From Lacticaseibacillus saniviri JCM 17471 = DSM 24301 (GTDB lineage: Bacteria; Bacillota; Bacilli; Lactobacillales; Lactobacillaceae), in contig NZ_BBBX01000012.1 of assembly GCF_001311785.1 (NCBI RefSeq), positions 1-64,000 of the forward strand: a DNA stretch of 64,000 nucleotides, given 5' to 3'. The notes under the pieces are model-generated. The model had not been told where the DNA came from. It searched no databases and worked only from the letters and a program-made list of their open reading frames with translations. This document shows, piece after piece, positions 56,414-64,000 of the stretch. Positions within the stretch are counted from its first letter, which is position 1, and every line of letters begins with the position of its first letter. A program made the position numbers and the translations under genes.

Positions 56414-56443
56414 AAGATATCAAATTATCAAATCAATTGTCAA
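56414..56443 (-). promoter_or_regulatory. Promoter of the leader-ATPase transcript
   Basis: On the minus strand TTGACA (56443-56438), 18-bp spacer, TATCTT (56419-56414). The start site falls near 56407, leaving a leader of about 140 nt before the ATPase. Confidence 0.65.
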
Positions 56444-56484
56444 CTGGACTAAAGGTTGAGAAGGAGATATCGGTTCTTGTACAC

Positions 56485-56518
56485 AAAAAGAGGCTGCCGC
56501 GAGTTGCGGCAACCTCTG
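56485..56518 (-). terminator. Terminator of the SPFH-protein gene
   Basis: On the minus strand AGAGGTTGCCGC/GCGGCAGCCTCT then a T-run. Confidence 0.85.
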
Positions 56519-56550
56519 GATTAAATGTGTGACTTCACACGCTTGTTGCG

Positions 56551-57474
56551 CTATTCCTTCTTATCACTCTGCTTTTGCTTCAACAATTGCCCCACGGCAG
56601 GGATACCACCGAATGAATCGACAGCCGTGCTTGGCATCACGATGGTGTTTGAGTTTCCTTTGGCAAGTTCTTCCATCGCTTCAATGTTCTTGTATTGCAG
56701 GTAGCCGTCGCCATTTTCGGCCAAGCCATCCTTGATTAAGTTGATCTGATCCTTGACGGATTCAGCGATCAAACGCTGACTTTCGGCCCGACCTTGCGCC
56801 TGCAAAATCTGGGTTTGCTTATTGGCTTCAGCTTCCAGGATAGATGCTTGTTTCTCACCTTCGGCCTTGGCAATTGCGGCCTGCTTGTGACCTTCCGCTT
56901 CCATAATGTTGGCTTCACGTTCACGAGATGCCCGCAGCAACTTGTTCATGGAGTCTTGAATCGTGGTGTCGACCTGAATGGAGTCGATGTTGACCCGATC
57001 AACATTCAAGCCGTAGCCGGCAGTAGTGGTGCCAATCTGCTCAAACAAAGTGTGGTTGATGGTTTCAGTCCCATTCAGGACATCGTTCAAATCCATGTTA
57101 CCGATAATCCCCCGCAAATTGGCCCGGGTATCCTGCACCATTGATAGCACTGAATCTTTGTTCTGGTAAACGTAGGCATTGACGTCGGTGATATGGTACT
57201 TTAAGGTTTCTGAGATGCGCACCACAACGTTATCCTTAGTGATGACTTCTTGTTCTTCGACTTTTAATGGGATCTGTTTCATATTCACAATCTGTGTAAT
57301 TCGGTAGACAATCGGAATCACAATGTGAAAGCCTGGTTGCAGCGTTTCTGTGTATTTCCCTAACCGTTCAACAATCCCAACTTCACCGGTATGAATGATT
57401 GCGACACTGGTGAAGATGATGACAACGATGATCACTGCCAAAATAATAAGTGCTGCCATTAAAATAATATTCAT
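56551..57474 (-). CDS. SPFH/band-7 (stomatin-like) membrane scaffold protein
   Basis: 307-residue protein with one N-terminal membrane helix (ILMAALIILAVIIVVIIFTS), then the SPFH domain (HTGEVGIVERLGKYTETLQP, typical of the QmcA/stomatin group) and a long Ala/Glu-rich coiled coil (residues about 195-250). These proteins oligomerise in membrane microdomains and often partner with NfeD proteins; the small gene directly upstream encodes one. Start ATG after TGGAGGAATAAC. Frame intact. Confidence 0.9.
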   Translation of the reverse strand: MNIILMAALIILAVIIVVIIFTSVAIIHTGEVGIVERLGKYTETLQPGFHIVIPIVYRITQIVNMKQIPLKVEEQEVITKDNVVVRISETLKYHITDVNAYVYQNKDSVLSMVQDTRANLRGIIGNMDLNDVLNGTETINHTLFEQIGTTTAGYGLNVDRVNIDSIQVDTTIQDSMNKLLRASREREANIMEAEGHKQAAIAKAEGEKQASILEAEANKQTQILQAQGRAESQRLIAESVKDQINLIKDGLAENGDGYLQYKNIEAMEELAKGNSNTIVMPSTAVDSFGGIPAVGQLLKQKQSDKKE

Positions 57475-57490
57475 TGTTATTCCTCCAATG

Positions 57491-57683
57491 TTAGTACGTT
57501 AACTGACTATCCGCCTTGATAACGCCCAAATAGAGCGGGGTGTGTTTCACAATCACAACAGTATCACCTGCCTCGGCTGGACCCAACAACCGATATTGAT
57601 ATAAGATACCGAGTAAACTGATGGTGCCACTTGTGTCAGACGATGTTAACGTAAACGTTACCCAACAATCGATCGTCTAGCAT
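57491..57683 (-). CDS. Small NfeD-like OB-fold protein, frameshifted
   Basis: About 65 residues. ATG 57683 after AAAGGAGATGAGG starts MLDDRLLG; one base is missing near 57658, after which the frame reads VTFTLTSSDTSGTISLLG and LLGPAEAGDTVVIVKHTP, a compact beta-strand pattern like the soluble OB domain of NfeD. It lacks membrane helices. The SPFH gene begins 17 bases after its stop, the standard NfeD-SPFH pairing. The assignment rests on fold-like pattern plus neighbour. Confidence 0.6.
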
Positions 57684-57705
57684 CACCCTCATCTCCTTTA
57701 GCATT

Positions 57706-57734
57706 ATCATAAGCGGTTTCATCAGATAAGGCAA
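57706..57734 (-). promoter_or_regulatory. Promoter of the NfeD-SPFH operon
   Basis: Minus strand TTGCCT (57734-57729), 17-bp spacer, TATGAT (57711-57706). Confidence 0.5.
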
Positions 57735-57829
57735 TTATTATCCAAATAAGAAAAACAACATCCGCCTCGAGACTGATTTTCGGTCGACATTGTTATAAGA
57801 TAATAAATAAGAATGATTGTGGCATAGGA

Positions 57830-58587
57830 GTGAGTAACATTCATAAACAACCGATATATGCATCAACCTATAATAATCGCCACCGTTTGTTTTGGGCGTT
57901 GGGTATACTCACGGTCATAGGCGTGTTGATTGCAGGGGCCTGGTTATGGCTGAATCGCAATCCGAGACCGGACGCCAAAACGTATCCGGTGCTCGGCGTC
58001 ATGCTCGACCAAACGGATGGCATCCAGGATTTTCCCACATTGCAGAAGAATCACGTTCAATTCGTCTACCTGAAAGCGACGGAAGGGGCGAGTTATTTTG
58101 ATGATGAATTCGCGACCAATTACGATCGGGTGAATGGCAGTGGCATTCGTGTCGGTGTCTATCATTTTTCAGCTTTGATAGCACCGCGGAAGCGCAATTC
58201 AATCAGTTCAATCGACAGGTAGGTAGTGACCTGGGGGATCTGCCAATCGGGATTTACCTCGAGTACTACAGTCAATATACAGATACACCACCCTCTAAGG
58301 CCCAGTTTCAGACGCGGCTTGAGGCGCTGATTCAGCTGATTCACACGCGCTTGGGGCGCGAGGTGATGCTGATGGGGACACCAACAATTTTGGAGCGAGT
58401 CGCAACAATCAGTCCGAAGAGTCCACGTTGGGTTGTCAGCAACACAGCACCCAAACATGCCACTTTCTGGCAATATCGAGATTCAGCTATACTTCCGGGG
58501 GATGATAGTAAGAAATTTTATCAACCTGCCGTATTTAATGGGTCTAGTGCTCAATTTCAGGCGCAATCTAACAAAATTGTTCGTTGA
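57830..58587 (+). CDS. Membrane-anchored GH25 lysozyme-like protein, frameshifted
   Basis: N-terminal cytoplasmic stretch, one membrane helix (LFWALGILTVIGVLIAGAWL, residues 20-40), then a GH25-type domain: GVMLDQTDG at the first catalytic-Asp position, FVYLKATEGASYFDDEF, GVYHFFSFDSTAEAQFNQF (after one T is restored near 58168) and WQYRDSAILPG. The usual DxE strand reads IYLEYYSQ, so catalytic competence is uncertain. About 253 residues. Start is doubtful: GTG 57830 abuts AGGA, while the codon at ideal spacing (57839) is ATT, possibly a misread ATG. Confidence 0.72.
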
Positions 58588-58651
58588 TTATCACTGGAAT
58601 CACTGTCATATTGAACTTGTTTATGCATAATATAGATGAGGTGATTCCAAA

Positions 58652-59010
58652 GTGAAGAAATTTATTATTGGATTAGTCGTGCTCTTTGTCTTAGTGTTTG
58701 GTGGCCTCAAAATTTATGAGATCACCAATTACGGTGGTACGATCTATTACACGCAAATTAAAAACACAGGAACCAAGGAAACCCGCAAGGATGATAGCGG
58801 GGCAGACTTTACGGATTATCGCTATGACCAGAATGCTTATGATGAAAACGGTGCGGTGCGCAAGATTGAATTTTATGGCAATAAGTCACGCCCACTAAAG
58901 ATGCGCGCTTACTTGAAGATGACTTATAATGAGAAAAAGGGGTCACGCGCTGGGAAGCAGTGAACAAGAGCAGTGTGCCCAAGAAAGCATTGGATAAGTT
59001 GAACGAATAA
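58652..59010 (+). CDS. YxeA family (DUF1093) secreted protein, frameshifted
   Basis: About 119 residues. GTG 58652 after GAGGTGATT; N-terminal signal/anchor KKFIIGLVVLFVLVFGGLKI, then the beta-rich YxeA domain with YYTQIKNTG, YDQNAYDENGA and KMRAYLKMTYN. One G is missing near 58943, after which VTRWEAVNKSSVPKKALDKL completes the family C-terminus. Function of the family is unknown. Confidence 0.8.
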
Positions 59011-59015
59011 CCGCA

Positions 59016-59071
59016 CAAAAAAGAGAAGCTGTCGCAACCCATCGGGGTTAGCACAGCTTCTCTTTTTTTGA
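59016..59071. terminator. Terminator between yxeA-like and DUF4828-like genes
   Basis: AAAGAGAAGCTGT/GCACAGCTTCTCTTT stem; T-runs in both directions. Confidence 0.85.
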
Positions 59072-59080
59072 ATAATGGCA

Positions 59081-59439
59081 TCATTTTGTTTCGGGTACAA
59101 TAATCTGATAAGTCGCATCTTCTGCTTCATCGTAGACGGTGACGGGATGACCCTCTTTTGCTGTAATAATCAGTTGATACCCATAATGATCCAAGAATGT
59201 TAGTGCATCTGTCGTAATCCCCACCACTTGGCCAGGTAAGGTGCGCCCATCAATTTTGATGGCGAGCGTTGGATTGACGATGAGTTGGTGACTCTTATTC
59301 GTCAATTCGTCCACAAAGGCAAATTTGCCGGTGTACAATTGGGCAAGCTCAAGCATGGGGCTGACTGGTGTGGGTGGCGCCTGTTTTTTCGACTGAGCAT
59401 GGTCGATAGCGTCGTCATGAATTCGTGGAAACGGGCCAT
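59081..59439 (-). CDS. DUF4828-like small protein, frameshifted
   Basis: About 119 residues. ATG 59439 after AAGGAGGTGGCGAA begins MARFHEFMTTLSTMLS; a base is missing near 59388 (A-run), after which KKQAPPTPVSP links to a beta-rich domain (YTGKFAFVDELTNKSHQLIV, LDHYGYQLII, YDEAEDATYQI). The pattern resembles DUF4828, a lactobacillal family of unknown function; tentative. Confidence 0.55.
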
Positions 59440-59526
59440 TTCGCCACCTCCTTATGTGATACTTTCATCATAGCACGGAATTTTCAAAACGGGGAATATT
59501 TTGCTACTGAATTCCCGCAAGCATAC

Positions 59527-59535
59527 TGATACAAT
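59527..59535 (+). promoter_or_regulatory. Extended -10 promoter of the second oxidoreductase gene
   Basis: TGATACAAT, 37 bases before the ATG. Confidence 0.45.
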
Positions 59536-59571
59536 GAAATTAAGCGACAAAACGAAAAGGAGCTGGATAAT

Positions 59572-60548
59572 ATGTTACGATTAGGCGTTATTGGAACCAA
59601 CTGGATTACGGCGCAGTTCATTGATGCGGCATACAAGCAAGAGGCTTATCAATTGAGTGCCATCTATTCTCGGCATGAAGCGACCGCTCAAGCATTGGCC
59701 GATAAGGTGGGTGTTAAAGCGACTATCTATACCGATCTTGATGCATTCTTCGCCAGTGATCTGGATGTCGTGTACATCGCTAGTCCAAACAGTTTGCATG
59801 CCCCTCAAACGATTCAGGCGTTGACCGCAGGTAAGCACGTGATTGTGGAAAAACCACTGGCTGTGAACCTGAAGCAGTTAGCAGCAGTCGATGAAGCCGT
59901 TCAAGCGCACCCCGACTTGATGGTCTTTGAGGCCGCTCGCCATATCTATGATGCTAACTTTAAGCGCATCAATGAATTTGTAGCGACCAATGATGTCAGT
60001 GGTGCGACCTTGAGTTACATGAAGTACTCATCGCGCTATGATGCCGTCTTGGCAGGTGAAACGCCAAATGTCTTTTCACGGCAATTTGGTGGTGGCGCCT
60101 TGATGGATCTGGGCATCTATCTGGTGTATGCAGCGGTCGCTTGGTTCGGTGTGCCTAATCGGGCCACCTACCAAGCCAAGATGCTCAACACAGGCGTCGA
60201 TGGCGACGGGGTGATGCGCTTGAGCTATCCAGATTTCGATGTGACACTGATTACCGGTAAAACCAAGAACAGTGAATTGACTTCAGAAATCTATGTGGGG
60301 CGCGACACACTAGCTTTTGATCAGGTGGGTGAAATTCATCACCTCACACTGAAGACAGAAACAGAAACGACTGATTTGTCACAACCAATTTTGATAATCC
60401 GATGGAAGCAGAGGCCAAAGCGTTTGCTGAGGCAATCGAGACCAATGACCGTGAAGCGTTCAAGAAGGCATGGACATTGGCCAATTCGGTACATCAAGTG
60501 ATGGGTCAATTGCGACAATCAGCAGGGTTACACTTTGATACCAAATAA
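59572..60548 (+). CDS. Gfo/Idh/MocA family oxidoreductase, frameshifted
   Basis: NAD(P)-dependent dehydrogenase of about 325 residues. N-terminal Rossmann start RLGVIGTNWIT, VYIASPNSLHAPQTIQAL, the catalytic EKPLAVN and FGGGALMDLGIY are all canonical. One base is missing near 60391; repair gives NFDNPMEAEAKAFAEAIETN, the standard C-terminal helix. Paralogous to the gene at 16969. ATG after AAAGGAGC. Substrate unknown. The helicase gene follows 18 bases later. Confidence 0.88.
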
Positions 60549-60565
60549 GAAATGAGGACACATTT

Positions 60566-61893
60566 TTGACAATTGCAACACCATTCATGCCGTTATGGCA
60601 GGCCGCAGGTTTCACCAAGGAAACCATGATTCAAGAGGCCGTTTATCAACCACTGAAGCAAGACCTCTCAGTGGTCGGCTTGGCACCCACGGGATCGGGG
60701 AAGACATTGGCCTTTGGGCTTCCCTTGCTTGAGAAACTCGTCCCAGGCGACGGCCTTCAGCTTTTGATCCTATCACCTTCACAGGAGCTGGCGATTCAGA
60801 CACGTGATGTGTTAATGCCTTACGCTAAAGCGATTGATCTGGGCTTACAGGGTGTCACTGGCTCGGCCAATGTGAAGCGCCAAATTGAGAAGTTAAAGGC
60901 AAAACCAGAAGTGATTGTCGCAACACCTGGGCGCTTCATCGAATTGCTAACGGCTAACAGAATCAAACTTCATGATTTGCAAACAATCGTGGTGGATGAA
61001 GCGGATGAACTGTTACGCGATCCAGGCTTGGATCAAGTGCGCGAAATCGTGATGGCGTCACCGGCTGATGTCCAGCTCGGCTTCTTTTCCGCGACTGCCA
61101 GCCCAATTATGCGCGAACTCGAGCAGTGGTTTGGCCAAAAGCCAGAATGGATCGACGTGCGCGATCAAGATCACACTCAGGGTGAAGTCACGCATTACTT
61201 CATTCAATCCGATCGCAAACACCAAGTGGATTGGCTACGTCGATTGGCTCACATTGATAAGTTCCAAGCGTTGGTCTTTTTTAATCAGAACGCGTCAATG
61301 GAAAAGGCTGCGGCTATTTTACGCCACCAGGCTGTCAAATTCGGTGTGCTCGCCAAGTCCGGTCGCCAAGTTGCGCGGCAAAAAGCACTGACGGATTTCC
61401 GTCAAGGCAAGACCACACTGTTACTCGTGACAGATATAGCCGGGCGGGGCTTGGATATTCCCAAGCTGCCTGCCGTGATTAATTTTGATGTGCCTAAGCG
61501 TCACGCGGCCTACATTCACCGTGCAGGGCGGACGGGCCGCATGGGGCAACCCGGATTAGTGATCACCTTGGGCGATGATCACGATCGCCGCGATATGCAA
61601 AAGAATTCCCTGAATACGTGATCAAACGCGGGTACATGGTTGATGGCAAGTTGCAGGCGACACCACCAACGCGTGAACAGCGCGAAAAATCGGTTGAGAA
61701 GCCGGTTGTGGCCGCAAAGTCAACGCCAACACAGCGTGCATCGCGAGTTGACCGCCCAACCGCTGCTAAAGCTGACACTGACAAGACCCCTAGCAAGCCA
61801 CACAAGAAAAAGCGGCTCCGTGATCAGAAGAATAAGGGGAAACGGCGGCAACCCACGAAAAATAATTTTCCAGCCATTGGTCTAGCCCATTAA
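60566..61893 (+). CDS. DEAD-box RNA helicase (CshB-like), frameshifted
   Basis: ATP-dependent RNA helicase of about 443 residues. Motif [14 protein letters not shown], motif II VDEADELL, motif III FSATAS, DIAGRGLDIP and HRAGRTGRMG are intact. Near 61603 one A is missing; repair gives DRRDMQKEFPEYVIKRGYMV and then a basic low-complexity tail (KPHKKKRLRDQKNKGKRRQP) that likely binds RNA. TTG 60566 is used; GAGGAC lies upstream. Lactobacilli usually have several such helicases for ribosome assembly and cold growth. Confidence 0.9.
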
Positions 61894-61941
61894 TTGTATG
61901 AATGCGCTTATCAGTTACGAATTCGCGAAAATTGGCGCGGG

Positions 61942-62000
61942 TGCATTCGCTTTCAAAATGATGAAATCGGTTTTGAAAGCGACAACAATCGTGGTATCAT
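61942..62000 (+). promoter_or_regulatory. PTS IIA promoter with two inverted CRE-like sites
   Basis: CGCTTTCAAAA (61948-61958) and TTTTGAAAGCG (61971-61981) are perfect 11-bp inverted arms. The right arm begins the CRE-like TGAAAGCGACAACA (61974-61987), and the left, read on the other strand, gives TGAAAGCGAATGCA (61955-61942). Promoter TTGAAA (61973-61978), 16-bp spacer, TATCAT (61995-62000): the right site covers the -35, a repressing position. Confidence 0.65.
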
Positions 62001-62084
62001 AGTGAATATAGTAACACCCGATGCAATCATTGCACGGGAAGCGGGACCCTCAACGGTCAACGCAATTGAGAGGAGAACTAGACA

Positions 62085-62408
62085 ATGGCAGAAGAAGAAG
62101 CAAACTTAGAGACAATCATGGGGCTCATCATCAATGGTGGGAACGCCAAGAGCAGCGCAATGGAAGCCATCATGGCGGCCAAAACCGGTGATTTTGACGG
62201 CGCTGATGCGAAGCTCAAGGAAGCGGACGGCTTTTTGGCTGAAGCGCACAATGCTCAGACAGGCATGCTGACACAAGAGGCACAAGGCAACCACGTGAAG
62301 GTCAGCTTGTTGATGGTCCACAGTCAAGATCACATGATGAATGCCATTACTTTCCGTGATTTGGCTGGCGAGATTGTTGATCTGTACAAGAAGTTAGCTG
62401 AAAAATAA
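62085..62408 (+). CDS. PTS lactose/cellobiose-family EIIA component
   Basis: 107-residue phosphocarrier of the Lac family: all-helical IIA that passes phosphate from HPr to a IIB. SLLMVHSQDHMMNAITF contains the active-site His pair near residues 78-82; MGLIINGGNAKSSAMEAI is the typical N-terminal helix. ATG after GAGAGGAGAA. No IIB or IIC gene adjoins, so it must serve a permease encoded elsewhere or act in regulation. Frame intact. Confidence 0.92.
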   Translation: MAEEEANLETIMGLIINGGNAKSSAMEAIMAAKTGDFDGADAKLKEADGFLAEAHNAQTGMLTQEAQGNHVKVSLLMVHSQDHMMNAITFRDLAGEIVDLYKKLAEK

Positions 62409-62440
62409 AACCGGTAACTACACTGTTGGGAGGATTTTGA

Positions 62441-62862
62441 ATGAAGATCGTCAAAACACTTGATATTCCGGCCGATTATTTTTATACCAAGGTGATCGAT
62501 TCTGTCATTTATGACATCAAGGAACAAACGGGCCAACAGTTACCTGTGACGCGCCTTGAGGGCTTTGAGTATAAAAACAATTCGCCCGTGGCCGTCGCGC
62601 AAAAGTGAAGATTACTAAAAATGTGATCAATCAGGCGTATCACTTTGAAACCATCACACCAGGTTCGGTCTTCAAGGTGAATTACGATATTGCCCCAACA
62701 GCAGACAATCGGACGCAAGTGACTTACGAGGAAAAAAGTGAGATGAAGGACACGTTATCGCGCATGAATCAGGCGCTGATCGGCATGTTGTTTGGCTTTT
62801 TCCGTAAGCGTAATTTCGGTAAGATGTTGACGGCAATCGAAAAATCATATACGACTGCCTAG
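62441..62862 (+). CDS. DUF3284 domain protein, frameshifted
   Basis: About 140 residues. ATG 62441 after GGGAGGATTTTGA. KIVKTLDIPADYFYTKVIDS begins the family; one A missing near 62578 rejoins EYKKQFARGRRAKVKITKNV, and GMLFGFFRKRNFGKMLTAIE ends it. DUF3284 genes commonly sit beside lactose/cellobiose PTS genes, as here. The function is unknown; the START-like fold suggests small-molecule binding. Confidence 0.82.
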
Positions 62863-62864
62863 GA

Positions 62865-63046
62865 GTTGTGACAAAAGACGATTTGAGAATGAGGATTAAC
62901 AGGGATTGATGCTAAAGCCCGAACTTAGGCTTTGAATCAATCCTAGTTAACCGGAATTCTCAGTCTTTTGGAACACGATTAATCTATCTTGTTTGGAAAT
63001 CAAAAAGGGTTGTGACAAAACAAAGTTTTGTCACAACCCTTTTTTG
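62865..63046 (+). repeat. Stop-proximal repeat, copy E, with terminal inverted repeats
   Basis: Begins GTTGTGACAAAA (62865-62876) two bases after the DUF3284 stop and ends with its exact inverse TTTTGTCACAAC (63026-63037). Between lie GAGGATTAACAGGGATTG, GCCCGAACTTAGGC, CTAGTTAACCGGAATTCTCA and CTTTTGGAACACGATTAATC; left and right halves pair as an imperfect long hairpin. The 3' end (63004-63042) is a perfect terminator stem with a T-run, also usable by the convergent gene. Confidence 0.88.
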
Positions 63047-63047
63047 C

Positions 63048-63785
63048 TTACAGTAATTTGCGGCTTAACAGATTCATCAGCAGGCTGAACACCAGAATGA
63101 CCACAAAGGTAATGGCCATGTAGATGTTCAGGCGCATCCAGACCCAGAGCCATGACCTGAAGACCCAGCCACTCAACACAAAGATACCGGCTAGTGCCGC
63201 AAGCAGCCACGGCAGGCCGCTGAGCGCGTTTTTGAGATCTTGTGTAGATGGGCTAAAACCAGGCGTCAGCACTAATCCGACAAGCAATAGAGCGGCTAAC
63301 CACGGCCAATTGATTGTGATGTCCTGCAGTCCTCGGAATAATGGCGCGATTTGATTGGTTGCCACACTCTGCCGGATATCCCAGTCAAGGGAGATATTGT
63401 TTTGGAAGAATGCTTGGCGCGTGAGTAGCATCATAATCAGAGCGTTGCCCCAGGCGGGCGCAGTGGACGAGAAGAGCAGTCCGACGCGATGTCGCCATTT
63501 GGCGGGATTGTATTGCATGTCGACGTGTGCGGCACTGTTGTTGCGATAATCAGGCCGCATCGACAGTTTGCTGACGTGGATACCAAATAAAACGGCAATC
63601 GCTGCGTGCCACAGTTCGTGGATGAAGATCCCAGGTCGCATATACCAGAGTTCACTGTTGCTTCGACCTGCACGATTGACGAGATGTTGCACCGTGCTAT
63701 CACTGAGCCACTTGAGCAACATGATGCCGCCACTGAAAATAATTAGGCTGCTGCCCAATGTTTGCATAAATAGTTGCCAGCTCAT
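63048..63785 (-). CDS. Membrane protein with HExxH motif (M50-like metalloprotease?)
   Basis: 245 residues, about six to seven membrane segments. A zinc-protease-type motif IFIHELWHAAIAVLFG (HELWH near residue 55) lies within a hydrophobic helix, as in site-2/M50 intramembrane proteases, and LTPGFSPSTQDLKNA near residue 180 could hold the third ligand Asp region. The exact family was not recognised, so proteolytic function is inferred. Frame intact; downstream of and opposite to repeat E. Confidence 0.6.
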   Translation of the reverse strand: MSWQLFMQTLGSSLIIFSGGIMLLKWLSDSTVQHLVNRAGRSNSELWYMRPGIFIHELWHAAIAVLFGIHVSKLSMRPDYRNNSAAHVDMQYNPAKWRHRVGLLFSSTAPAWGNALIMMLLTRQAFFQNNISLDWDIRQSVATNQIAPLFRGLQDITINWPWLAALLLVGLVLTPGFSPSTQDLKNALSGLPWLLAALAGIFVLSGWVFRSWLWVWMRLNIYMAITFVVILVFSLLMNLLSRKLL

Positions 63786-63800
63786 AAAGACTCCTTTGAA

Positions 63801-64000
63801 TTAATGATGACCAAGCTCTAACAGCATTGATCCTAATAGAATGAAAAATAGACCGGCGTAGGACATCAATGAGATTGATTCGTGCCAGATGACGACGGAC
63901 GCCACGGTGGTGAGGACAATCCCGATGGCGCCCCAGAGCGCATAAGCAATATTGAGATCGACGCTCTCAAGTGATAGTGAAAGAAAATAGAAACACACCA
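63801..64000 (-). CDS. Small multidrug resistance (SMR) family transporter, C-terminal part
   Basis: The gene runs off the window edge. About 65 residues are visible: FYFLSLSLESVDLNIAYALW and then GIVLTTVASVVIWHESIS, the TM3 region of EmrE/QacE-type four-helix exporters, ending LLGSMLLELGHH. The conserved TM1 Glu lies outside the window. The gene ahead starts 16 bases after its stop. Confidence 0.8.
   Translation of the reverse strand, partial: VCFYFLSLSLESVDLNIAYALWGAIGIVLTTVASVVIWHESISLMSYAGLFFILLGSMLLELGHH

Noticed and set aside
56266-56460. yybP-ykoY (Mn2+) or M-box riboswitch before the P-type ATPase
   Set aside because: None of the conserved aptamer blocks could be found; the region is taken up by a promoter, the leader ORF and a 55-base gap.

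Overview
The window is chromosomal DNA from a low-to-mid GC Firmicute, almost certainly a member of the Lactobacillaceae. The pcrA-ligA-camS-gatCAB-dagK-rlmCD cluster, the CamS lipoprotein, DUF438/DUF1858 and DUF3284 proteins, a glgBCDAP-pullulanase operon, and the strong AGGAGG ribosome sites with frequent TTG/GTG starts all point that way. The genus cannot be fixed from the sequence alone. No phage, insertion sequence, CRISPR array or rRNA is visible; one tRNA-Leu is present.

The assembly carries many single-base indels. I count roughly 55 sites in about 37 genes where a conserved reading frame continues after one base is added (rarely removed), often at short homopolymers. They hit essential genes (pcrA, ligA, gatA, gatB), so they look like sequencing error rather than gene decay. 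I annotate such genes at their reconstructed full span and name the break.

Layout. 0-4.5 kb: an ABC importer (binding protein, permease, ATPase), a secreted M23 cell-wall hydrolase, SprT. 4.5-9.9 kb: GNAT, tRNA-Leu, a Cys-rich leader peptide with an OppA-like lipoprotein, a drug-efflux MFS/PadR pair with a perfect operator palindrome. 10-16.3 kb: a heterodimeric ABC exporter, a TMEM175-type channel, two tandem ECF S components, a lipoprotein. 16.5-24 kb: cold-shock protein, an oxidoreductase, a glucosaminidase, xpt-pbuX, a divergent purK-like gene with purB. 24-34 kb: the glycogen operon glgB-C-D-A-P plus an intracellular GH13 debranching-type enzyme, mostly with overlapping stop/start codons. 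34-36 kb: DUF1858 and a DUF438/hemerythrin/PAS protein. 36-47 kb: DNA repair and tRNA amidation cluster. 47-53.5 kb: DNA alkylation repair, treR-treA-treB with visible operators, queH. 53.5-64 kb: a P-type ATPase preceded by an Asp-run leader peptide, an SPFH/NfeD pair, a GH25 lysozyme-like protein, YxeA, a second oxidoreductase, a DEAD-box helicase, an orphan PTS IIA with DUF3284, an HExxH membrane protein and the end of an SMR transporter.

The best candidates for something new are two short leader ORFs and a repeat family. One leader is Cys-rich and sits before the OppA-like gene. The other encodes five Asp in a row before the P-type ATPase, suggesting Mg2+- or translation-linked control. 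The repeat family (five copies) begins with GTTGTGACAAAA-like sequence just downstream of stop codons and always ends in a transcription terminator.
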